64,000 bases of DNA from Paenibacillus oenotherae (GCF_019443105.1 NZ_JAHZIJ010000008.1:1-64000), one strand, 5' to 3'; numbered from the stretch's first letter, positions 38,665-48,684 are shown. Numbers and translations: made by a program. Notes: a model not told the origin generated them from the letters alone.

Positions 38665-40203
38665 ATGACCGTTTTTAAGGAAAAGGGTCGGATTCGAAAG
38701 GTATGGAGCACATTCCTGCAAACTTTTCGGCGCGTCCGATCACAGCACGATCAAGACAGCTTAGAACAACAGAGCAGTATGGGCAAGGTGAAGAGATTAA
38801 ACCGCAAGAAGCCTTTGATTCTTGCTGGGGGAGCACTTGCTATACTCGCGATAGTCGGATTCAGCGGAAGCCAATACGTTAAAACACACACAGTCGATTA
38901 CTATGAAGTATATATGAATGGCAAGCTGGTCGGCGGAGTCAGCTCACAGGAGCAAGTAGAGCAGCTCGTTAGTCGCAAGCAAGAGGAAGTAAAAGCAGCC
39001 AACCCGAATGTGAATATGGTTCTGGATGCCGGAGAGATCACCTATCAGCTTAAAAGCGCTTACAAGGCGAAGCCGGAAAATGAGGCCACGCTGGCAGCGC
39101 TTGAGAAACAATTCACATCCCATGCAACAGGGGTCGAGCTTAAAGTGAATGGCAAGCTGATCGGTGTAGTGAAGGATCAGAAGACTGCGGATGCCGTTCT
39201 GAAGCGGGTACAGTCCAAATACTCGCCGCAGCCTGCAGCCCCGAAGAAGGTGGAAGTAACGGCGCTCGCTTACAAGAGTGCAGCACCTAAATCGGACAAG
39301 CCTACGACAACAGTAAGATCGGTTAAATTCGTTGAGGATGTCAGCATGGATGCGGCGGAAGTACAGCCTTCAGACATTGCTACTCCGGATCAGGTCTATC
39401 TGACGCTCGTGAAGGGCACGACGAAAGAGACCAAGTATACGGTGCAGGAAGGCGACTGCATCGGCTGCATCGCCCAGAAATTCGATATTTCGCCGCAATT
39501 GATCTATGAGCGGAATAAGTGGATCAAGGATGATGAGATTAAAGTTGGCGAAGTGCTGGATCTGACGGTGCTGAAGCCACAGGTTACAGTTGAGACGATC
39601 GAGAATGTGACCGAGATTGAAACGATAGAGCCTACGGTACAGATTCAGAAGAACGCCAATATGCGCGCCGGGCAATCGAAGGTCATTCGTGAAGGCCAGA
39701 GCGGGAAGAAGCGCGTCACCTATAAGCTCGTGAAGCAGAACGGTTATCTCATGAGTGAAGAGTTTGTTAGTGAGGAAGTATTGGAATCCTCTGTATCGTC
39801 GATCATAATGAAGGGTACAAAGGTTGTTCTTGGTGAAGGTACAGGGAAGTTCTCTTGGCCTGTAATGGGCGCCCGGCTGACAAGCACCTTCGGGAAGCGA
39901 TGGGGCCGTCAGCACAAGGGCATCGACTTGGTTGGCAATAAGAACATTCTGGCAGCAGATAACGGCGTGATCGAATTCGCGGGAACGAAGAACGGATTAG
40001 GCCGTTGTATCATTATTAACCACAAGAATGGATTTAAAACCACTTACGGGCACTTAAGCAAGATTAATGTGAAATCAGGGCAGACCGTAGAACGCGGCGA
40101 GCGGATCGGTATTATGGGCAATACCGGCCATTCCTTCGGCACGCATTTGCATTTTGAGATTCACAAGGACGGCGCTATTAAGAATCCGATGAAGTATCTA
40201 TAA
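38665..40203 (+). CDS. M23 peptidoglycan endopeptidase with LysM and G5 domains
   Basis: The protein, about 512 residues, has an N-terminal cytoplasmic segment, one transmembrane helix (KPLILAGGALAILAIVGFSG), a LysM-type cell-wall domain (TKYTVQEGDCIGCIAQKFDI), a G5 domain (VTYKLVKQNGYLMSEEFVSE) and a C-terminal LytM/M23 domain. The zinc ligands are visible in RQHKGIDLV and GTHLHFEIHKDG. It cleaves peptide cross-links or activates other hydrolases. ATG at 38665 follows AAGAGGAGACG. It sits just upstream of walRK, whose regulon in other species includes such hydrolases. Confidence 0.92.
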   Translation: MTVFKEKGRIRKVWSTFLQTFRRVRSQHDQDSLEQQSSMGKVKRLNRKKPLILAGGALAILAIVGFSGSQYVKTHTVDYYEVYMNGKLVGGVSSQEQVEQLVSRKQEEVKAANPNVNMVLDAGEITYQLKSAYKAKPENEATLAALEKQFTSHATGVELKVNGKLIGVVKDQKTADAVLKRVQSKYSPQPAAPKKVEVTALAYKSAAPKSDKPTTTVRSVKFVEDVSMDAAEVQPSDIATPDQVYLTLVKGTTKETKYTVQEGDCIGCIAQKFDISPQLIYERNKWIKDDEIKVGEVLDLTVLKPQVTVETIENVTEIETIEPTVQIQKNANMRAGQSKVIREGQSGKKRVTYKLVKQNGYLMSEEFVSEEVLESSVSSIIMKGTKVVLGEGTGKFSWPVMGARLTSTFGKRWGRQHKGIDLVGNKNILAADNGVIEFAGTKNGLGRCIIINHKNGFKTTYGHLSKINVKSGQTVERGERIGIMGNTGHSFGTHLHFEIHKDGAIKNPMKYL

Positions 40204-40212
40204 TGCAGGAGG

Positions 40213-40253
40213 AAGCATCGCCTTGGCTTGAATCGCCAGGGTGATGCTTTTTT
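40213..40253 (+). terminator. terminator after the M23 gene
   Basis: AGCATC pairs with GATGCT around an inner CC/GG stem and is followed by six T residues. Confidence 0.85.
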
Positions 40254-40429
40254 GCACAGAACAGGAGAGGCGGCGGCCCAAATCGTCCCTCTTATGTGCG
40301 AACTTTCATTGGGTAGATGGACGAAACCTATGGTAGAATGGTAGAAGGTTGTGCACAAGCGGGCTTGGCATGGCATATGGCCTTCGGGTCTTGTGCGGAT
40401 TGTAAGCAGAAGCGATGGGCGGTGATGGC

Positions 40430-41194
40430 ATGCACGGTAAAATTCTGGTTGTTGATGATGAACAGCCGATTGCGGATATTCTAAAGTTTAATTTGGAGAA
40501 GGAAGGCTATCAGGTTATTTGTGCTTTCGATGGCGGCGAGGCGGTGAGGCTTGCTTTCGAGGAGAACCCGGACTTGATTCTGCTTGATCTGATGCTGCCG
40601 GTGAAGGATGGCATGGATGTATGCCGCGAGGTACGGAGCCGTCTGCAGACGCCGATTATTATGCTGACTGCCAAGGATACGGAGCTGGACAAGGTGCTGG
40701 GACTGGAGCTTGGCGCCGATGATTATGTGACCAAGCCGTTCAGCACACGCGAGCTGCTGGCCCGTGTGAAGGCGCATCTGCGCCGGCAGAAGGCAGAGGC
40801 GCCTTCCGCGCCCGACTCCGCAATGAACGGCGGAGCGTCCGCCTCAGGCGGAAACAGCGCGGACAAGCAGGGGCTGGCGATCTTCAATCTTTTCATTGAT
40901 ACGGATATGTATGTTGTGTATAAGGATGATGCGCCGCTTGATCTGACGCATCGGGAGTACGAGCTGGTCTATTATCTTGCGCGCAACAGCGGCAAGGTGA
41001 TGACGCGCGAGCATTTGCTGCAGGCGGTGTGGGGGTTCGAATATTTTGGCGATGTGCGGACTGTAGATGTTACGATTCGCCGTCTGCGCGAGAAGATCGA
41101 GGATGATCCCAGCAGGCCGGAGTATATTCTTACTCGCCGCGGTCTCGGCTACTTGATGCGCAATCCCAAATCCGGGGGCTTCGGCTACGGATGA
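40430..41194 (+). CDS. walR: response regulator WalR (YycF)
   Basis: WalR is the essential OmpR-type regulator of cell-wall metabolism. The protein, about 254 residues, has a receiver domain ([17 protein letters not shown], phospho-acceptor Asp53 in [18 protein letters not shown]) and a winged-helix DNA-binding domain ending [10 protein letters not shown]. The linker carries an extra Pro/Ala/Ser/Gly-rich stretch ([18 protein letters not shown]), making it longer than the usual 235 or so residues. I start at the ATG at 40430, which follows GGCGGTGAT, not the one at 40415. The walK start overlaps the stop. Confidence 0.96.
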   Translation: MHGKILVVDDEQPIADILKFNLEKEGYQVICAFDGGEAVRLAFEENPDLILLDLMLPVKDGMDVCREVRSRLQTPIIMLTAKDTELDKVLGLELGADDYVTKPFSTRELLARVKAHLRRQKAEAPSAPDSAMNGGASASGGNSADKQGLAIFNLFIDTDMYVVYKDDAPLDLTHREYELVYYLARNSGKVMTREHLLQAVWGFEYFGDVRTVDVTIRRLREKIEDDPSRPEYILTRRGLGYLMRNPKSGGFGYG

Positions 41195-43026
41195 ACGGCA
41201 TACGGTTCTTCCGCTCCATCCAGTTCAAGCTGATCATTATATACGTTCTCCTTATTCTCATCGGCATGCAGCTGATTGGCGTCTATTTCATCAGCACGAT
41301 GAAGACGTCTCTGACGACATCGTTCACGAATAATATGAATGAGCAGGCGAATCTGCTCTCCAAGATTACAGCCCAGACACTGTCGAAGAAGCCGGAGACG
41401 ATGGGTGCTGAAGGCGAGCAGATGACGGAAGAGTTCCTGAGCATGCTTGCGCGGGGGCTGTTCACGATTAATGAAGCCGAGGTGCAGGTGCTGGATGCCA
41501 GCGGCAAGGTGCTGGCAACCTCACTGGAGTCTCAGCAGTCGAATGTCGGGAAGAAGAATACGTCGCTGGCCGTTAGCCGTGCCCTTCAGGGGATACGGGA
41601 TAATGAGGAAGAGGTTATCGACGAGAACAATAACCGGAAGAAGATTATTGCGAAGCCGGTCTACTATGGGGTGAAGATTGTCGGGGCGGTGTATCTGGTC
41701 GCTTCGATGAACGAGCTGTACCAGACGGTGGATCGGATTAACCGGATCTTCATGTCCGGGATGCTCATTGCACTCGGTCTGACCGGTGTGCTCGGCATTC
41801 TGCTGTCCCATACGATCACGAACCCGATCAAAGGGCTGACCCGCCAAGCAGCTGCTGTTGCCGAAGGACACTTCGACCAGCAGGTGCCCGTGCTTGGCGA
41901 TGATGAGATCGGACAGCTCAGCGAGGTGTTCAATGACATGACGATGCGTCTGCGCGATGCGCTGTCGGCGAACGAGGAGGAGAAGGAGAAGATCTCCTCT
42001 ATACTTGCTAATATGAGTGATGGTGTTGTTGCCGCTGATGAACACGGCATGGTCATTATTACGAACCGTCGCGCTTGTGAGATGCTGCGTGAGAACGATT
42101 GCGAGGGTCTTAGGCTGACAGAGCTGTTCAGTATGGATGAAGGACAGCTGTCGTCGCTGATGAAGGGCCGTGAGAAGGTTGCGGTCATCTATCATACGCA
42201 ATCCGATGGCGAGGAGGAGGAGCTGATGCGTGTGACGCTGACGCCCATCCATCGCCGGGATAAAGGGATTTCCGGTACAATCGCGGTGCTCCAGGATGTC
42301 ACGGAGCAGGAGCGCCTTGAGCAATCGCGGCGCGAGTTCGTAGCGAATGTGTCGCATGAGCTGCGCACGCCGCTTACGACGATCAAGAGCTACGCTGAAG
42401 CGCTTGATGACGGGGCCATGGTGGAGCAGGAGCTTGGACAGCGGTTCGTGGGCGTAATCCGGAATGAGACGGAGCGGATGATTCGTCTCGTAACGGATCT
42501 CTTGCATCTGTCCAGGCTGGATTCCAAACAGTCGCCGCTGCGGCGCCAGGCGATGAATGTGCCGGAGATGCTGGAGGAGGTTGCCGACAGGTTCTCCTTC
42601 CAGCTGCGAAAGAAATCCATACGTGCGACGGTTCGTGTTGAGGACGGAATTGAAACGATATGGCTGGATCGTGACCAGATCGATCAGGTATTGGACAATC
42701 TGGTGTCCAATGCGATCAAGTATACGCTTGATGGCGGCCGGATTGAGATTGCGGCATGCAGGCCGGACCTGACCTCCATCGCGATTAGCGTGAAGGACAC
42801 AGGGATCGGCATTCCGAAGAAGGATCTGAGCCGGATATTCGACCGGTTCTATCGGGTTGATAAGGCCAGATCGCGCAATATGGGCGGAACAGGGCTTGGC
42901 CTCTCCATTGCCCGGGAAATTGTCAAGGCGCACGGCGGCTCCATTGCTCTAGACTCCGAGCTGAATGAAGGCACGACAGTAACCGTCACATTGCCTGCAC
43001 TGCAAAGCGGAGGTGAGCCGTCGTGA
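41191..43026 (+). CDS. walK: sensor histidine kinase WalK (YycG)
   Basis: WalK senses cell-wall state and phosphorylates WalR. The 611-residue protein has two membrane helices ([20 protein letters not shown] and [19 protein letters not shown]) flanking an extracellular sensor domain, then HAMP, a PAS domain, the HisKA box [19 protein letters not shown] with the phospho-His, and the ATPase with [18 protein letters not shown] and GGTGLGLSI. It overlaps walR by four bases and yycH by one, marking a polycistronic unit. Confidence 0.97.
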   Translation: MNGIRFFRSIQFKLIIIYVLLILIGMQLIGVYFISTMKTSLTTSFTNNMNEQANLLSKITAQTLSKKPETMGAEGEQMTEEFLSMLARGLFTINEAEVQVLDASGKVLATSLESQQSNVGKKNTSLAVSRALQGIRDNEEEVIDENNNRKKIIAKPVYYGVKIVGAVYLVASMNELYQTVDRINRIFMSGMLIALGLTGVLGILLSHTITNPIKGLTRQAAAVAEGHFDQQVPVLGDDEIGQLSEVFNDMTMRLRDALSANEEEKEKISSILANMSDGVVAADEHGMVIITNRRACEMLRENDCEGLRLTELFSMDEGQLSSLMKGREKVAVIYHTQSDGEEEELMRVTLTPIHRRDKGISGTIAVLQDVTEQERLEQSRREFVANVSHELRTPLTTIKSYAEALDDGAMVEQELGQRFVGVIRNETERMIRLVTDLLHLSRLDSKQSPLRRQAMNVPEMLEEVADRFSFQLRKKSIRATVRVEDGIETIWLDRDQIDQVLDNLVSNAIKYTLDGGRIEIAACRPDLTSIAISVKDTGIGIPKKDLSRIFDRFYRVDKARSRNMGGTGLGLSIAREIVKAHGGSIALDSELNEGTTVTVTLPALQSGGEPS

Positions 43027-44516
43027 TGGAGAGGGTTAAAACCGGAGTACTCATTGTTCTTGTCGTATTGAGTTTAATGCAGAGCTATCTGCTCGCATAC
43101 AGCATGCCGGGGCTTGGCGCTACGCTATCGACTCCGCAGGATTATGTGAACACGGCGCTGATGGGCGCGGAGGAGAAGGTGGAGAATCTTATTTTCCCCG
43201 AGGATCTCGTCCTGCACATGGGTGAAGGGAAGCATACATTGCTGTATCCGGCAATGAATTTCTATGACAGAATCTATGAACGGATTCGCGGGCGGGAATT
43301 CAAAGGGTTCCAGCGCAGCTCTATTCGTGCAGTGGATTGGAAAGAGGTGCGTGACCGGGATCAAGGCGTAGAGCTGAGATTCGGGCGCGGTGTTCCTGTC
43401 GAGCTGCTGAGCAAGGTGATTAAGCTGGAGGGGGATTTGCTCTTCTTAAGCGATGTCATCGACCGGATCTGGATTTTCAATAAGCGGGAGAGCAATGAGG
43501 TCAGAACGTTCTTCTTCAGTGCGGACAGCAGTACGGTGTATGAGTCCGTGCGTGCTGACTTGACTGCACAGGATATTGAAACATACGTCGGGTTCGGAGA
43601 GTTCCAGACGTTGTATACACCGCTTGAGGACGAGCTGTATATTCCGCAGGGGCCTCTTCAATCGGTGGAAGCTGTTGTCGGTTACAAATCTTACTCAGCC
43701 GAGCAGATGCAGGGCAATTTGTTCTTTGATCCTGCTGTGACGCGGGCGATCAGCAACCGGAGCGGGTCTCAGATCTATACGGACGGCAAACGCGGTCTGC
43801 AGGTGGATCAGAACGGCAAGTGGATCAGCTATACGGATCCTGTGGCAAGGCAGGAGCTTGAGGATAATATCGGGGACAATGTCTATGCTTCGATTGCATT
43901 CATCAACCAGCATGGCGGCTGGGATGGCATGCACAGGTTTATCTACCCGGGGCCTATGGACAGCTCGCAGACGCAAATCATCCGATATCAGCAATACTAC
44001 GGCAATTACCCGATCGTGCCGAAGGAGCCGTTCCTGTACGGAGATATGAGGCTTCGCTTGCAGCAGGGAGCGGTATCGGAGTACGAGCGTTCGCTCTTGA
44101 CGCTTCAGAGCAAGGCTGAGACGAAGGCTGTAAAGTGGCTGCCTGGCGGTGAAATGCTGGAGAAGGCATTAGCCAGCTATATTCGCCGCGGGGAGACGAC
44201 GGCACTGTATCCGGCTTTGATCGCGGTACATCTGGAGGACAACCGGATTCGATTCCAGCCGGCATGGGTGGTACGATTGACGGACGGCTCACAGGAGATG
44301 CTGCTGCCGGCATTGGCTGGCTCTGAGAAGCCAATGCCCGGGGAGCCGGGCGGAGGACCGATTGTGAATCCGGACAAGAAGGATAATGGAGCGTCTGCAG
44401 AGACCTTCGAGGAAGTGGGAGCTAACGGGGCTGCCCTGCCCAAATCTGTGAGTACAGGCGGCAGCAAGGCTGCGGTTACTGTCGGCGATGGCGGCGAGGA
44501 GCCGCTATTGGATTAA
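43026..44516 (+). CDS. yycH: YycH regulatory protein
   Basis: YycH is a membrane-anchored periplasmic-side partner that, with YycI, controls WalK. The 496-residue protein has one N-terminal helix (TGVLIVLVVLSLMQSYLLAY) and a long extracellular domain; the C-terminal tail is low complexity. ATG at 43026 overlaps the walK TGA; GGAGGTGAG precedes it. The product is longer than most homologues because of the disordered tail. Confidence 0.92.
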   Translation: MERVKTGVLIVLVVLSLMQSYLLAYSMPGLGATLSTPQDYVNTALMGAEEKVENLIFPEDLVLHMGEGKHTLLYPAMNFYDRIYERIRGREFKGFQRSSIRAVDWKEVRDRDQGVELRFGRGVPVELLSKVIKLEGDLLFLSDVIDRIWIFNKRESNEVRTFFFSADSSTVYESVRADLTAQDIETYVGFGEFQTLYTPLEDELYIPQGPLQSVEAVVGYKSYSAEQMQGNLFFDPAVTRAISNRSGSQIYTDGKRGLQVDQNGKWISYTDPVARQELEDNIGDNVYASIAFINQHGGWDGMHRFIYPGPMDSSQTQIIRYQQYYGNYPIVPKEPFLYGDMRLRLQQGAVSEYERSLLTLQSKAETKAVKWLPGGEMLEKALASYIRRGETTALYPALIAVHLEDNRIRFQPAWVVRLTDGSQEMLLPALAGSEKPMPGEPGGGPIVNPDKKDNGASAETFEEVGANGAALPKSVSTGGSKAAVTVGDGGEEPLLD

Positions 44517-44600
44517 TATGGAGCAGGCTATGCAGATTGCGAAAGCTGGATAGCGTTTAAAGCATGGTATACCGTGTAATGGTGCGGAGGTGGTGAACGG

Positions 44601-45347
44601 ATGGATTGGGGCAGGGCGAAGAACGTTCTTATACTCGCATTCTTGCTGCTGAATGTGGTGCTTGGTTACCAGCTCTGGTCCAATATCCGGGAAGGGCTGA
44701 GCACCAGCGCGGAAGCGGATGATCTGTCGCCTGAGACGCTGCGCATCATGGAAGAGAAGGGGATTAGGCTCGCTGATAATATCTATATTCCAGCGGAAAC
44801 CCCGGAGCTTCAGGATCTGACCTACCGGTTGAAAACGAAGCTGGGCGATAATGAGCGGCATGTGCTGAAGCAGCCTGTTGAGGGCAAGATCATTTTTAAC
44901 GAGAAGCAGTTGATTGAAGGTCTCGGAGCGGTTATTCCGGACATCGATCAGTATGTGTACGACGGCACGACGAGTGATGACAAGAAGTTCGTCTTCTACC
45001 GGATGGAGCAGCTTCGTCCGATGTTCGATGTGAAGCTGGAGCTGTACTATGAGGATCAGAAAATCATTGCGTACCGGCAGGATGTGATCGAGCTTGTCCC
45101 TTCGGACAAGGCGATTGAGAATCCGGTCTTGTCCGCAACGATCGCGATGGCGCCGCTTATCGAGAAGTTTCTGGCGCCCGGCGCTGTCATTAAAGAGATC
45201 AAGCTAGGCTATCACGGACAGACTTTCGCGAAGTCGGATACGCAGGTATCTGCACCGTCTTGGCGCGTGCTGCTGGAGGATGGCAATGTATATTATATTC
45301 ATGCTGTTAGTGGGGAAGTTGTAACGGAGGAAGAATTGGTTTCGTAA
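44601..45347 (+). CDS. yycI: two-component system regulatory protein YycI
   Basis: The 248-residue protein has an N-terminal membrane helix (AKNVLILAFLLLNVVLGYQL) and an extracellular YycI domain with YRLKTKLGDNERHVLKQPV and TKAE-like segments towards VYYIHAVSGEVVTEEELVS. It forms a complex with YycH and WalK. GGAGGTGGTGAACGG precedes the ATG. Its stop overlaps an in-frame upstream ATG of walJ. Confidence 0.92.
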   Translation: MDWGRAKNVLILAFLLLNVVLGYQLWSNIREGLSTSAEADDLSPETLRIMEEKGIRLADNIYIPAETPELQDLTYRLKTKLGDNERHVLKQPVEGKIIFNEKQLIEGLGAVIPDIDQYVYDGTTSDDKKFVFYRMEQLRPMFDVKLELYYEDQKIIAYRQDVIELVPSDKAIENPVLSATIAMAPLIEKFLAPGAVIKEIKLGYHGQTFAKSDTQVSAPSWRVLLEDGNVYYIHAVSGEVVTEEELVS

Positions 45348-45400
45348 TGCCGTCAGAGCGGCGGCAATGGGAGCAGGGGAAAAGGCAGGTTAGACGGGAC

Positions 45401-46207
45401 ATGGGACTACGGTTTACTGTACTGGCCAGCGGCTCCACGGGGAACGCAACGATCGTGCAGAGTGATGACGCGACGGTGCTTGTGGATGCGGGTTTAAGCG
45501 CCAAGAAGCTAGAGGAGCTCATGCGGGAGCGCGGTGTAGCAGGACATCATGTGGATGCCATTGTTGTCACGCATGAGCATTCCGATCATATTAAAGGTTT
45601 GGGTGCGTTCGCACGCAAATTCAATCTTCCGATCTATGCCAATGAGCAGACATGGGGGGCCTTGGAGCGCCATGTCGGGCAAATTGCTGCAGAGAAGCGG
45701 GTAATTATGGAGACCGGCGAGACGGTGAATTTCGGCTCGATGCAGACGACCTCGTATGCGATCTCGCATGATGCCGCCGAGCCGGTCGGCTATGTGTTTC
45801 ATGATGATGGTGTAAAGCTTAGCCTGGCGACTGATCTTGGATATGTCAGCGATAAGGTGCAGCGGATGATCGAGGATTCGGATGTGCTCGTTCTGGAGTC
45901 GAACCATGATGTGGAGCTGCTGCGAATGGGCAGATATCCGTGGAACATCAAAAGGCGTATTCTGAGCGATATCGGGCATCTGTCCAATGAAGCGGCGGGT
46001 GAAGCGTTGTGCCAGCTGCTGACGGATCGGACGAAGCGGGTCTATCTTGCGCATTTGAGCCTGGATCATAATCAGATGGATCTGGCCAAGCTGACGGTTA
46101 ATAATATTTTGGAGAGCAATGGGCACTTTTTCCGAAAGGATGAGTATCCTTTAAGAGAGACCTATCATGACCGGCCTACGCCATGGGATGAAGTGATGAA
46201 GCGATAA
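45401..46207 (+). CDS. walJ: metallo-beta-lactamase fold protein WalJ (YycJ)
   Basis: WalJ is a metallo-beta-lactamase fold hydrolase of the walRK operon, proposed to act in DNA repair or replication coordination. The protein, about 268 residues, has the motif VVTHEHSDHIKGLGAFARKF (HxHxDH), and later zinc ligands in LATDLGYVSDK and VYLAHLSLDHNQ. I place the start at the ATG at 45401 (MGLRFTVLASGSTGN), matching homologues. An ATG at 45347 overlapping the yycI stop is an in-frame alternative. Confidence 0.94.
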   Translation: MGLRFTVLASGSTGNATIVQSDDATVLVDAGLSAKKLEELMRERGVAGHHVDAIVVTHEHSDHIKGLGAFARKFNLPIYANEQTWGALERHVGQIAAEKRVIMETGETVNFGSMQTTSYAISHDAAEPVGYVFHDDGVKLSLATDLGYVSDKVQRMIEDSDVLVLESNHDVELLRMGRYPWNIKRRILSDIGHLSNEAAGEALCQLLTDRTKRVYLAHLSLDHNQMDLAKLTVNNILESNGHFFRKDEYPLRETYHDRPTPWDEVMKR

Positions 46208-46397
46208 GGCTGTCCAGTTCGAGATCGAGTGTGGCAGCTTTAACCTCCAGTTCATCGCGGGTGAACAGACCTTTGTCGATTAACAGCTCGGTAACGGCAC
46301 TTACGGTAAGCAGGATGCGGTAATGATCCTCTTTGAGGTCTGCTAGTTTGGCTGCGAGATTGACTCCATCCATTGCGGTTGAGAGCTTGCGTGGCAT
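46176..46397 (-). CDS. small conserved-type protein of unknown function
   Basis: A 73-residue minus-strand protein (MPRKLSTAMDGVNLAAKLAD to LDSLIASSLHPMA) is predominantly helical with many charged residues; I recognise no family. The ATG follows GAAGGAGCGATAAAAC, a good ribosome-binding site. Its 3' end overlaps the convergent walJ end by 32 bases. Confidence 0.65.
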   Translation of the reverse strand: MPRKLSTAMDGVNLAAKLADLKEDHYRILLTVSAVTELLIDKGLFTRDELEVKAATLDLELDSLIASSLHPMA

Positions 46398-46523
46398 GTT
46401 TTATCGCTCCTTCTTCTATTTTAATGGGTTCTATTAACTATTGTAGACGTTTCTTCCGATATCATTCCTAGAGCGTATAAAAAACATTCTTGATGCCCGC
46501 GGCATCGAGAGGAGCGATTATAG

Positions 46524-47885
46524 ATGAGCTTATTCGACGATGATTTCTACTCGACGCGTGTCTCCCGGAAGGCTGTCCGGTCTTCGGAGCGGGAGGGGAA
46601 ATCGTTCTCATTCGGCAAGCCGCGACGTGACGGCAGCTGGTCCAACGTCCGCATAGCTTTGACCTCGTCGCTTGTAAGCGCGGTGGCGGCGGTGACGGTG
46701 TTCGGGTTATCTGTCGGCTTCGGCGGCGGTGGCAGCGTGCAGAAGGTGAATCCTGCTGTAGCTACGGTGCAGACAGGCGATCCGCTTGAACGGACTATTC
46801 AGGCCGCTGAGAAGGTAAGACCTGCGGTCGTTAGTATCATTAATGAGCAGGCCCTCTCTTCCATGGGAGCAGGGGCTGATGATTTGGACGAATATGGTGA
46901 TGAAGGCATGGGGCTGGAGGAGGCGTCGCTTGGCTCGGGCGTTATTTTCCAGAAGGAGAAGGGCAAGGCTTATATTATTACGAATAACCACGTTGTGGAG
47001 GACGCGGCAGCCGTGAAGGCGGTGCTGAGCAACGGCGAAATTCGTGAAGCGAGCGTTGTCGGTAAGGATAGCATTACGGATCTGGCGGTACTGGAGATCG
47101 ATTCCAAGGGAATTGATGTCGTGGCCGAAATCGGAGATTCCAACGGTCTGCGCGCCGGTCAATGGGTCATGGCAATCGGCAACCCGCTTGGACTTAGCGA
47201 TTCGCTGACGATGGGCATTGTGAGCAAGACGCATCGGATTATTCCGGTGTCGCTCAGCCAGGATGGCGTGTTCGACTGGGAGCAGGAAGTGATCCAGATT
47301 GACGCTTCTATTAATCAGGGCAACAGCGGCGGCCCGCTCATCGATCTGAATGGCAAGGTTGTGGGCATTAATAGTATGAAGGTTGCGGATTTCGGCGTGG
47401 AAGGCGTCGGGTTCGCGATTCCTTCGAAGTATGCGATGCCAATCGTGGAAAGTCTGATGGAGTTCGGCAAGGTGACCCGTCCTTATCTGGGCGTGTATAC
47501 GATGGATTTGGAGCAGTATTGGGCACAGCAGGCCAATCAGACGGATGCAGAGAATTCGGGCTTGGATGATGAGGATTGGTTAGAGGATGGCGAGGCTGCG
47601 GGCGACGGTGATGGCACGGAGCTGCCGCCGATTGAGCTGAAGCTGCCCAAGGATGTGCGCGATGGTGTTATCGTGCTTGAAGCAGTCGGTCCTGCGAAGG
47701 ATGCGGGTCTGGCGTTTAATGATGTTATTGTGAAGCTCGACAAGCAGCCGATCAGCAGTACGATGGAGCTGCGCAAATATCTCTACGCCAAGAAGAAAAT
47801 CGGCGACAAGATTGAAGTGACGCTGTATCGCGATGGCGAGAAGCAGACGCTTCAGCTGGAGCTGGGCGAAAAGGCGGAGGAGTAG
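46524..47885 (+). CDS. htrA: HtrA-like serine protease (trypsin-PDZ)
   Basis: HtrA/YyxA is a membrane-anchored quality-control protease. The 453-residue protein has an N-terminal cytosolic part, a transmembrane helix (LTSSLVSAVAAVTVFGLSVG), the trypsin-like domain with His in IITNNHVVEDA, Asp in DSITDLAVLEID and Ser in NQGNSGGPLIDL, and a PDZ domain with an acidic insert (DDEDWLEDGEAAGDGDG). ATG has GAGGAGCG upstream. Position downstream of walJ is the usual one. Confidence 0.95.
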   Translation: MSLFDDDFYSTRVSRKAVRSSEREGKSFSFGKPRRDGSWSNVRIALTSSLVSAVAAVTVFGLSVGFGGGGSVQKVNPAVATVQTGDPLERTIQAAEKVRPAVVSIINEQALSSMGAGADDLDEYGDEGMGLEEASLGSGVIFQKEKGKAYIITNNHVVEDAAAVKAVLSNGEIREASVVGKDSITDLAVLEIDSKGIDVVAEIGDSNGLRAGQWVMAIGNPLGLSDSLTMGIVSKTHRIIPVSLSQDGVFDWEQEVIQIDASINQGNSGGPLIDLNGKVVGINSMKVADFGVEGVGFAIPSKYAMPIVESLMEFGKVTRPYLGVYTMDLEQYWAQQANQTDAENSGLDDEDWLEDGEAAGDGDGTELPPIELKLPKDVRDGVIVLEAVGPAKDAGLAFNDVIVKLDKQPISSTMELRKYLYAKKKIGDKIEVTLYRDGEKQTLQLELGEKAEE

Positions 47886-48073
47886 GCTTCGATGATACGG
47901 ATCAGTTCCTTGCGGTCGTTGGTGCGGCTGCCGGGAAGCTGGTCCTTTCATGTGTGCGGGCCGGGCTTGTCCTGTACTATACGGCAAGGTGATCTCGCAC
48001 GACTAAGAGCGGGCGGTTTGGTCGATGATGAATAATACATAGCACAGAAGAGAATACGGGGGACAACTAGCAG

Positions 48074-48241
48074 ATGTATTGTGTATGCAAAGAACATATT
48101 GAACTGGCGATTGACAAGTTTGTGGATGAGTATGAGGATGCACCGGATATTGTCGATCTGATCGAGACGAAGTTCACGGAATGGGAAGCGCCAGCGACCT
48201 GCGAGATGTGCGAGAATATCGCGCTTTACCTGGTTGTGTGA
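48074..48241 (+). CDS. CxxH/CxxC zinc-ribbon-like small protein (YyzF type)
   Basis: A 55-residue protein starts MYCVCKEHIELAIDKFVDEY and ends CEMCENIALYLVV. The CxxH (CKEH) and CxxC (CEMC) pairs suggest a bound zinc. It matches the CxxH/CxxC protein family encoded next to htrA in Bacillales (YyzF). The start is supported by GGGGGAC eleven bases upstream. The function is unknown. Confidence 0.85.
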   Translation: MYCVCKEHIELAIDKFVDEYEDAPDIVDLIETKFTEWEAPATCEMCENIALYLVV

Positions 48242-48269
48242 GGGATCTGCACAAGCTGAATGATAGAGA

Positions 48270-48401
48270 GGAACAACGCGCCCGCTGCGCCGGGGGGAAT
48301 GTTCTTGCGATCGCTGTTGTTTGCTCATGGTGGAATTCCAGGAACAAAGGCGAACGCTACGCTTCTCCAGAATCATTCCCCCTGCTCCACTCTGTTGTTC
48401 C
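48270..48401. repeat. palindromic dispersed repeat-like element
   Basis: GGAACAAC (48270-48277) pairs with GTTGTTCC (48394-48401), and GGGGGAATG (48293-48301) with CATTCCCCC (48374-48382), over 132 bases. The interior contains GAACAAAGGCGAACGCTACG, a sequence I associate with intergenic repeats of Paenibacillus genomes (from memory, not checked). It lies in the noncoding region after the CxxH/CxxC gene. Confidence 0.6.
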
Positions 48402-48489
48402 TTTCTCCCATCCATCTTATATGGATTTAGAGTAAGGGCAAGGGCACAAGAGCAAATGTGCAAGTGCAAGAGCGTAAGTGCAAGAGCGA

Positions 48490-48588
48490 CAAGAGCAACA
48501 AGAGCAACAAGAGCAACAAGAGCACAAGAGCACAAGAGCACAAGAGCACAAGAGCACAAGAGCACAAGAGCACAAGAGCACAAGAGCA
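48490..48588. repeat. minisatellite: three 9-mers then nine 8-mers
   Basis: CAAGAGCAA is repeated three times (48490-48516), then CAAGAGCA nine times without change (48517-48588). Degenerate copies extend to about 48438 and 48619. No supported gene includes the array. Confidence 0.95.
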
Positions 48589-48626
48589 AGTGTGCAATTG
48601 CTAGAGCGACAAGAGCAGCGGTTTTG

Positions 48627-48684
48627 AAAGCAATTTGTCCCGGGGTGAGCAGAGGCTCTGACCGGGACAAATTGCTTTATTTTT
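48627..48684. terminator. strong bidirectional terminator at the end of the siderophore permease gene
   Basis: Arms 48627-48643 and 48662-48678 form a perfect 17-bp stem with an 18-base loop, followed on the plus strand by TTTATTTTTT-type sequence. It includes the stop of the minus-strand permease gene, and ends that operon. No other feature was seen in 48242-48626 besides the two repeats. Confidence 0.8.

Noticed and set aside
41521-42933. 470-codon minus-strand ORF opposite walK
   Set aside because: It is an antisense shadow of walK in a GC-rich stretch with no start signals.
44517-44600. Separate small gene between yycH and yycI
   Set aside because: Only 84 bases with no start and ribosome-binding site other than that of yycI.
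48438-48619. Possible CRISPR array
   Set aside because: The 8-9-base units are contiguous with no unique spacers; it is a minisatellite.
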